From UBA4655 sp044337015 (GTDB lineage: Bacteria > Planctomycetota > Planctomycetia > Pirellulales > UBA1268), in contig JBIIOJ010000022.1 of the NCBI GenBank assembly GCA_044337015.1, forward strand, positions 1-21,942: a stretch of 21,942 nt of DNA, given 5' to 3'. Shown piece after piece: positions 18,249 to 21,942 of this stretch; position 1 is the stretch's first letter, and every line of letters starts with the position of its first letter. Made by a program: the position numbers and the translations under genes. The notes under the pieces are model-generated. The model was not told the origin of the DNA. It made no database searches and saw only the letters and a list, made by a program, of their open reading frames with translations.

Positions 18249-18267
18249 ATGCAATATGTTTGCAAAT
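18247..18267. promoter_or_regulatory. Operator-like inverted repeat, copy 1
   Basis: ATATGCAAT (18247-18255), three bases, TTTGCAAAT (18259-18267). The two halves match as an inverted repeat at 7 of 9 positions. It is AT-rich in a GC-rich genome and covers the -10 box, the predicted transcript start and the first bases of the DUF1559 gene, where a repressor would block transcription. Copy 2 at 21331-21351 matches 18 of the 18 half-site bases. Confidence 0.7.
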
Positions 18268-18293
18268 AGAATCTCTTTTGGGGTGTCGGTCAA
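18265..18293 (-). promoter_or_regulatory. Predicted promoter of the DUF1559/PEP-CTERM operon
   Basis: On the minus strand TTGACC (18293-18288) is followed after 17 bases by TCTATT (18270-18265), matching 5 and 4 of 6 sigma-70 consensus positions. Transcription would start near 18258, ten bases before the start codon. The rest of the 295-bp gap up to 18543 holds no gene I can support. Confidence 0.5.
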
Positions 18294-18520
18294 GCGGGTT
18301 CGACGATCGGTCCTGGGGAAGACTGCCCTCCGAACACACACGCGGAGGAGCATCGCTCTCGAGCAGGAAGGTGGATCGACGGGGGTGATCCGAGGCGTTG
18401 ACCTCGAACACTCGGCTCACCGCGTTTGCCACGCGGCATGCGAACCCGGATCAGGACACCTTCACGAGCGACTCTCTGAGGAAAATCGAACCTTACCCGC
18501 GATGGCCCAGTCGCCGTCGC

Positions 18521-18541
18521 AGATGCATTAGCTTTGCATCA
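18521..18541. promoter_or_regulatory. Degenerate operator-like inverted repeat
   Basis: AGATGCATT, three bases, TTTGCATCA. It contains a perfect GATGCA / TGCATC inverted repeat and shares 13 of 18 half-site bases and the 3-base gap with the two operator copies. It sits just past the prepilin peptidase stop, about 270 bp upstream of the DUF1559 start. It could also be a terminator stem. Confidence 0.3.
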
Positions 18542-18543
18542 GA

Positions 18544-19419
18544 CTAGGCCTCGGCTCGGTCGCCGTCAAGGGGCGGTTGTCGAACGATTTTTGGCCCTCC
18601 TCTGGCAGCAATCCGAGGCACGATCGCGGCCGCGACACCCACCCAGACTGCCCCCTGCCAGCCGAGCACGACCCCCGCGAGCACGAGCCCCAGAAACACC
18701 GCCTGCGACGGCCCGGAAAACCGCTCCAGGATCGCCGCCACGAGGATCGCCGCCGCCGCCCCAACCACCGACACCAAAAGCCCTCGCTCGAACCATTCCC
18801 CGGACGCGTTCGGCCAGAACCCGCCGGCCGCCTGCCCGAATGCTGTCACTGCCACCATGCCCGCGTCGGCCGCCACGGGATGCACCGCAGGAAGGAGCAT
18901 CGGCACGATCGCCGCGACCGTAAGCACTCCAACCGCCTGCCGCCAGGGAATAGAGCCGCCGTCGAGTTCGATGAGCCACCAGGTGAGGATCGCGCAGGCG
19001 GCGAAGGCCTGGTAGAGGAATAGGACGACCCGGTCCGGGCGGGCATCGAGCGGCGTCCACCAGGGTCTTCGCGACGGATCGCCCGCGACGATTTCCAGGA
19101 AAGCCAGCCCCAAAAACATCAGGCCGCATCCCGCCTCGACGAGCGGATACCGGCAGGAGATCGGCGCACGGCACGCCCGGCATCGCCCCCGCAGAAGCAG
19201 CCATGAGAGCACGGGAATGTTGTCTCGCGCGAGGATCCTCGAACCGCACGCCGGGCAGTGCGACCGGCCCTTGGCGGGGGATCGGCCGCGGGGCAGCCGG
19301 TGAACGACGACGTTCAGGAAGCTGCCGATCATCGCCCCGAGGGCGAAGACGAACGTCCCGAACACGACCAGCGACACGAGGCCCAGGTGATCGCCAAGCA
19401 GATCCATGTCGCCCGCCAT
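18544..19419 (-). CDS. Prepilin peptidase homologue with altered aspartyl-protease motif
   Basis: A 291-residue polytopic membrane protein of the PilD/type IV prepilin peptidase family. The first helix (FALGAMIGSFLNVVVHRLPRG) and the zinc-binding loop with two Cys pairs (CPACG about 55, CRACRAPIS about 80), then RYPLVEA, are classic for the N-terminal methylase domain. The first catalytic Asp is probably in LIELDGGSIP (about 153). The second active-site motif, normally GxGD before a helix ending LGWQG, appears as GPSQAVFL near 236, with no Asp. Protease activity is therefore uncertain. Several Met codons could start the gene (19461, 19419, 19407); 19419 places helix 1 at the usual distance. 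It is on the same strand as and upstream of the DUF1559 pseudopilin gene, a likely substrate type, but 295 bp apart. Confidence 0.85.
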   Translation of the reverse strand: MAGDMDLLGDHLGLVSLVVFGTFVFALGAMIGSFLNVVVHRLPRGRSPAKGRSHCPACGSRILARDNIPVLSWLLLRGRCRACRAPISCRYPLVEAGCGLMFLGLAFLEIVAGDPSRRPWWTPLDARPDRVVLFLYQAFAACAILTWWLIELDGGSIPWRQAVGVLTVAAIVPMLLPAVHPVAADAGMVAVTAFGQAAGGFWPNASGEWFERGLLVSVVGAAAAILVAAILERFSGPSQAVFLGLVLAGVVLGWQGAVWVGVAAAIVPRIAARGGPKIVRQPPLDGDRAEA

Positions 19420-19472
19420 GTCGCCCACCGTGCCGTTTCGCAAAACCTCCGAGACTACCATCCGGATCCGAG

Positions 19473-19595
19473 GTGGTGTTTCGCGGAACGGCCGTGTTCC
19501 TTGCCTACGCCTACGGAAATCGCATCGAGGGTGTCGCGACTTCCGACAGCGATCTTGCCATCAGCTATCACTACGGAGAGCACGATCAAGTTGAC
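19473..19595 (+). pseudogene. Possible relic of a MNT-type nucleotidyltransferase
   Basis: Forty-one codons read VFLAYAYGNRIEG followed by VATSDSDLAISYHYGEHDQ. This resembles the minimal nucleotidyltransferase core, G-[SN]-x3-G-x4-S-D-x-D-L-A, found in MntA-type antitoxins and other MNT proteins. There is no start codon with a ribosome site, and the frame runs straight into repeat DNA downstream, so nothing of the rest of the domain remains. A chance match cannot be excluded for such a short stretch. Confidence 0.35.
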
Positions 19596-19633
19596 TGTGC
19601 GGGTTTTTTTACCGCCCCTGTACGACGGCCACA

Positions 19634-19650
19634 CGGAAGCCCGAGGCGCA
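19634..19650 (+). repeat. Dispersed repeat, partial copy
   Basis: CGGAAGCCCGAGGCGCA, the first 16 bases of the repeat at 12639 plus one; the remainder is missing. Confidence 0.7.
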
Positions 19651-19682
19651 GTTTTGCCCTGAAGGCGATCTCGGGAAATATC

Positions 19683-19713
19683 CGGAAGCCCGAGGCGCAA
19701 GCCGAGAGGGGAG
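19683..19713 (+). repeat. Dispersed repeat, truncated copy
   Basis: Matches the 12639 copy over its first 31 bases with one difference, ending at GGGGAG before the TTGACGATG part. Confidence 0.8.
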
Positions 19714-19798
19714 CCAGTGTGGCAGCGAAATTCGGGTGTTTTGCAGGCACGTCGAGCGACGGAAAGTGTTCGAGGGACGTGACGTCGATTCATGACGA

Positions 19799-19838
19799 CA
19801 TCGTCAACTCCCCTATCGGCTCGCGCCTCGGGCTTCCG
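19799..19838 (-). repeat. Dispersed repeat, full inverted copy
   Basis: On the minus strand it matches the 12639-12678 copy at 39 of 40 bases, and it lies in inverted orientation to the copy at 19683-19713. Confidence 0.85.
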
Positions 19839-19912
19839 TAATAGCCGGCGCGACCCCAGGGGGGTGCCGCTAGCCGAGGAAATGATGGTTGCGGGCTTCC
19901 GCAGAGCCGCGA

Positions 19913-19934
19913 GTCGACGTTGCAGAACGTCAAC
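19913..19934 (-). terminator. Hairpin after the COG0523 gene
   Basis: On the minus strand GTTGACGTT and AACGTCGAC pair over 9 bp (one G-U) around a 4-base loop, 17 bases past the stop. No T-run follows, so the terminator role is inferred from position. Confidence 0.35.
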
Positions 19935-19950
19935 TATTGGTGTTGGATGC

Positions 19951-21267
19951 TCAGGGTAGTTGCTCCAGGCAGCGGCCGACGTCGGCGTCTTCCTCCTCCC
20001 CCTCGACCGCGAACCTCCAAGCGGGAAAGGGATCCTCGAATTCCGCCCAGCCGTCGGGGCCGAGATCCATCTCCTCGTCGGTGAGACAGCAGGCGTGCAG
20101 CCCGGCCAGCAGCCGGTCGGAGAGCTTCGCACCGATCACGACGAGTTCCTGACGACGGTCGCCCCAGGGCTCCTCCCAGACGGCCTCGACATCCTCGCGA
20201 TCAAGATCCTCGGGCCATTCCTCCTCAGGTGCGCTCGCGAGCCAGGTGCCGCCCGGCTGGAGGCTCGAGACGACCCCCGCGGTCGACCAGATACCGGCCC
20301 AGTCGTGCCGCGTGGCGAGCCAGACGAATCCCTTCGAGCGGATCACCCCCTTGAAGCCCTTCCCGGTCACGAAATCCCAGAACCGCTGCGGATGAAACGG
20401 CTGCCGGCTCCGGAAGACCCGGCTTGTGATGCCGTATTCCTCGGTTTCCGGCACGTGCGTGCCCGGGGCTTCCGCGAGCCAGCCGGGATGCCCTGCCGCC
20501 TCCTCCATGTCGAAGAGACCGGTGTCGAGCACCGCCTGCAGGGGCACCCGGCCGCGGTCGGCCCGGATGATCCTCGCCTTCGGATTGAGCTTCCGCAGGA
20601 TCGCCTCGAGGTAGGCGACGTCATCCTCTGCCACGAGGTCGGTCTTGTTGACGACGATCACGTTCGCGAATTCGACCTGCTCCACGAGCAGCTGCACGAG
20701 GTCGCGGGAATCGTTCTCGTCGAGCCCGACTCCCCGATCGCGAAGCTCGTCCCGAGAGCAGTAGTCATCGAGGAAGTTTTTCGCATCGACCACGGTCACG
20801 AGCGTGTCGAGCCGGGCGAGCTGCGAGAGGCCCTCCCCCTGCTCGTCGGCGAACGTGAACGTCTCGGCGACCGGCAGCGGCTCGGAGATGCCGGTGCTCT
20901 CGACGAGCAGGTAGTCGAACCGCTTCTCGCGGGCGAGGTTTGCAACTTCCTGGAGCAGGTCTTCCCGCAAGGTGCAGCAGATGCACCCGTTGGAGAACTC
21001 GACGAGCTTCTCCTCGGTGCGGCTGAGCCTGGCGGCAGTGCGGCCAAGGCCGGTGACGGTCCTCCCCTCCTCGCCCGCCTCGTACGGCCCGCCGACGAGC
21101 TGGGCGTCGATATTCACCTCGCTCATGTCGTTGACGATCACGGCCACCCGGAGGCCCTCGCGGTTGGCGAGCACGTGGTTGAGCAGCGTCGTCTTTCCGG
21201 CTCCCAGAAAGCCGGAAAGCACGGTGACGGGCAGGCGATCGGCAGGGGCGTCGGAGGGCGTGGGCAT
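19951..21267 (-). CDS. COG0523 G3E GTPase, probable zinc metallochaperone (ZigA/CobW_C type)
   Basis: A 438-residue cytoplasmic GTPase. The P-loop is GFLGAGKTT (19-27) and the G3E switch residue region is VNDMSEVNID. The metal-binding motif GCICC lies at 94-98 (NGCICCTLREDLL), the Walker B area is LLVESTGISEP and the specificity motif NKTD lies at 207-210. The C-terminal CobW_C domain begins near 285 (EYGITSRVFRSRQPFHP). Residues W-x-STAGVV and the acidic tail resemble the ZigA-like subgroup, whose members are induced by zinc starvation and move zinc to enzymes. Other COG0523 proteins serve cobalt or nitrile hydratase, so the metal is not proven. GAGGAG lies 7 bases before ATG 21267. An operator-like site lies 64 bp upstream. 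Confidence 0.93.
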   Translation of the reverse strand: MPTPSDAPADRLPVTVLSGFLGAGKTTLLNHVLANREGLRVAVIVNDMSEVNIDAQLVGGPYEAGEEGRTVTGLGRTAARLSRTEEKLVEFSNGCICCTLREDLLQEVANLAREKRFDYLLVESTGISEPLPVAETFTFADEQGEGLSQLARLDTLVTVVDAKNFLDDYCSRDELRDRGVGLDENDSRDLVQLLVEQVEFANVIVVNKTDLVAEDDVAYLEAILRKLNPKARIIRADRGRVPLQAVLDTGLFDMEEAAGHPGWLAEAPGTHVPETEEYGITSRVFRSRQPFHPQRFWDFVTGKGFKGVIRSKGFVWLATRHDWAGIWSTAGVVSSLQPGGTWLASAPEEEWPEDLDREDVEAVWEEPWGDRRQELVVIGAKLSDRLLAGLHACCLTDEEMDLGPDGWAEFEDPFPAWRFAVEGEEEDADVGRCLEQLP

Positions 21268-21320
21268 GGAGGTCTCCTCGTGGCTTTTGGGGCTCGCGGC
21301 TGTGGGGCGATGACAGCGAC

Positions 21321-21349
21321 ACCATATCGCATATGCAATGCATTTGCAA
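21321..21349 (-). promoter_or_regulatory. Candidate promoter of the COG0523 gene
   Basis: On the minus strand TTGCAA (21349-21344) and TATGGT (21326-21321) lie 17 bases apart, each matching 4 of 6 consensus bases. The -35 box lies in the right half of operator copy 2, giving a leader of about 50 bases. Confidence 0.35.
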
Positions 21350-21351
21350 AT
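21331..21351. promoter_or_regulatory. Operator-like inverted repeat, copy 2
   Basis: ATATGCAAT (21331-21339), GCA, TTTGCAAAT (21343-21351), with half-sites identical to copy 1 at 18247-18267; only the three central bases differ. The two preceding bases (GC) also match. The right half and spacer contain the perfect palindrome CATTTGCAAATG. It lies between the COG0523 gene and the divergent LEPR-XLL gene, so it could act on either or both. Confidence 0.7.
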
Positions 21352-21480
21352 GAGACCGCGTTAGCGGCTCACCGGCACGAACGTGTCCGCCGTCATCGCG
21401 GGGGCGGGCAGCACGCTGTTGGACCGCGTCCATCCCCGACCAGTACATTTCTTACTGACGGGGCACTCGGAACGACTCCA

Positions 21481-21942
21481 ATGACGCTGTGGCACCAGAA
21501 ACGGTGGCACCGGCGGTGGCACCACCAGCCGGTCGCTCGCGGCCCCCGCCCGCCGGCTCGATTCTGCGAAGTCCTCGAGCCCCGATTCGCGATGAGCGGC
21601 GACGGTTCGGTAATGATCACCGGATCGCTCGTCGCCTCCGACGGCTTCCTCCCCCGGTTTGACATCGGGTCGCCCGAACTCGTCGAGCTCTGGGTCGATC
21701 CCTCGCGCGGCAACGATGCCGTCGCCGGGCTCTCGCGGGCCGAGCCGCTCCGCACGCTCTCGGAAGCGTGGCGGCGGGTGCCGGCGGGAACACCGCTTTC
21801 GACCGGCTACAAGATCAACCTTCTGCCGGGCACCTACTCCGAGTCGGCGGTGCCCAACTACTGGGAGCGGCGGCACGGCACGGCGACGAGCCCGGTCATC
21901 CTCGCGGCCGCCGACGGCGCGGGCACGGTGCGGCTGCCGAGC
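21481..21942 (+). CDS. LEPR-XLL-type large surface protein with beta-helix-like domain (5' part)
   Basis: The first 154 codons of a gene that runs off the right edge. The Trp/His/Arg-rich start (MTLWHQKRWHRRWHHQP) leads to RFCEVLEPRFAMSGDG at about 27-42. That matches the LEPR-XLL motif found near the N-terminus of large secreted planctomycete proteins. After about residue 60, ELWVDPSRGNDAVAG, then RTLSEAWRRVPAG and INLLPGTYSES follow the pattern of DUF1565-like right-handed parallel beta-helix proteins (Vdp-GnD-G, pfrTL, pGtY-E). ATG 21481 is favoured because it includes the LEPR motif; ATG 21592 would cut it. Only a weak ribosome site (GGAAC) is seen. It is divergent from the COG0523 gene with an operator-like site between. 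Final size and anchoring cannot be seen. Confidence 0.75.
   Translation, partial: MTLWHQKRWHRRWHHQPVARGPRPPARFCEVLEPRFAMSGDGSVMITGSLVASDGFLPRFDIGSPELVELWVDPSRGNDAVAGLSRAEPLRTLSEAWRRVPAGTPLSTGYKINLLPGTYSESAVPNYWERRHGTATSPVILAAADGAGTVRLPS

Larger units (their letters stand above)
19420..19950. other. Gene-poor island with repeats and a gene relic
   Basis: About 530 bp without an intact gene. It contains a short nucleotidyltransferase-like relic (19473-19595), three copies or part-copies of the dispersed repeat also seen at 12639 and a hairpin after the COG0523 gene. Two repeat copies face each other (19683-19713 and 19799-19838) and could fold into a large stem. Confidence 0.6.

Noticed and set aside
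18247..18267. Calling the operator a known Zur or Fur box outright
   Set aside because: It does not match the Zur/Fur consensus sequences I know from proteobacteria, firmicutes or cyanobacteria; the metal link rests only on the COG0523 neighbour.
21361..21876. Minus-strand open frame of 171 codons at the right edge
   Set aside because: The plus strand encodes the LEPR motif and beta-helix pattern; the minus frame has no recognisable features.

Overview
The window looks like a chromosomal segment from a high-GC planctomycete (Planctomycetota, probably Pirellulales-like). The lineage call rests on gene families seen together here: a DUF1559 pseudopilin-like protein with an H-X9-DG motif, a PEP-CTERM surface protein, a LEPR-XLL-type protein start, a Nuc_H_symport-type MFS permease, a signal-peptide-bearing methyltransferase, and a sigma-70 factor that lacks region 3. 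No tRNA, rRNA, CRISPR array or intact insertion sequence was found.

Left part (1-5485). An rseP-like site-2 protease, cut by the window edge, lies directly downstream of dxr (isoprenoid synthesis) with a 16-bp overlap. Divergent from dxr is ftsH, the membrane AAA+ zinc protease, followed by a small two-helix membrane protein.

Middle (5486-12577). A YwqK-type repeat protein and a DCC-family thiol protein diverge with almost no space between their starts. A sigma-54 activator without a receiver domain follows. Next on the minus strand come a probably exported methyltransferase, lpxI and lpxD (lipid A synthesis) and an MFS nucleoside-type permease. lpxD and lpxI are separated by 2 bp and the methyltransferase follows closely.

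Noncoding islands. Positions 12578-13130 hold a dispersed 40-bp repeat and long imperfect hairpins. Positions 19420-19950 hold three more copies or partial copies of the same repeat and a short relic resembling a MNT nucleotidyltransferase.

Right part (13131-21942). An atypical SDR protein is coupled to a sigma factor by a TAATG junction. Divergently, SelO ends in a Cys-Gly-Thr tail. Next come a two-gene minus-strand operon (DUF1559 pseudopilin, then a choice-of-anchor-M-like PEP-CTERM protein) and a divergent prepilin peptidase homologue. A COG0523 GTPase of the zinc-chaperone type follows, and the start of a LEPR-XLL protein with a beta-helix-like domain lies at the right edge.

Most interesting signal. 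A near-identical 21-bp interrupted inverted repeat (ATATGCAAT, three bases, TTTGCAAAT) lies over the promoter of the DUF1559/PEP-CTERM operon and again in the promoter region between the COG0523 gene and the LEPR-XLL gene. Such sites in a GC-rich genome look like operators for one regulator. The COG0523 gene suggests a zinc-limitation (Zur-like) regulon that includes surface-displayed proteins. The regulator itself is not in the window, so the metal assignment is inference.
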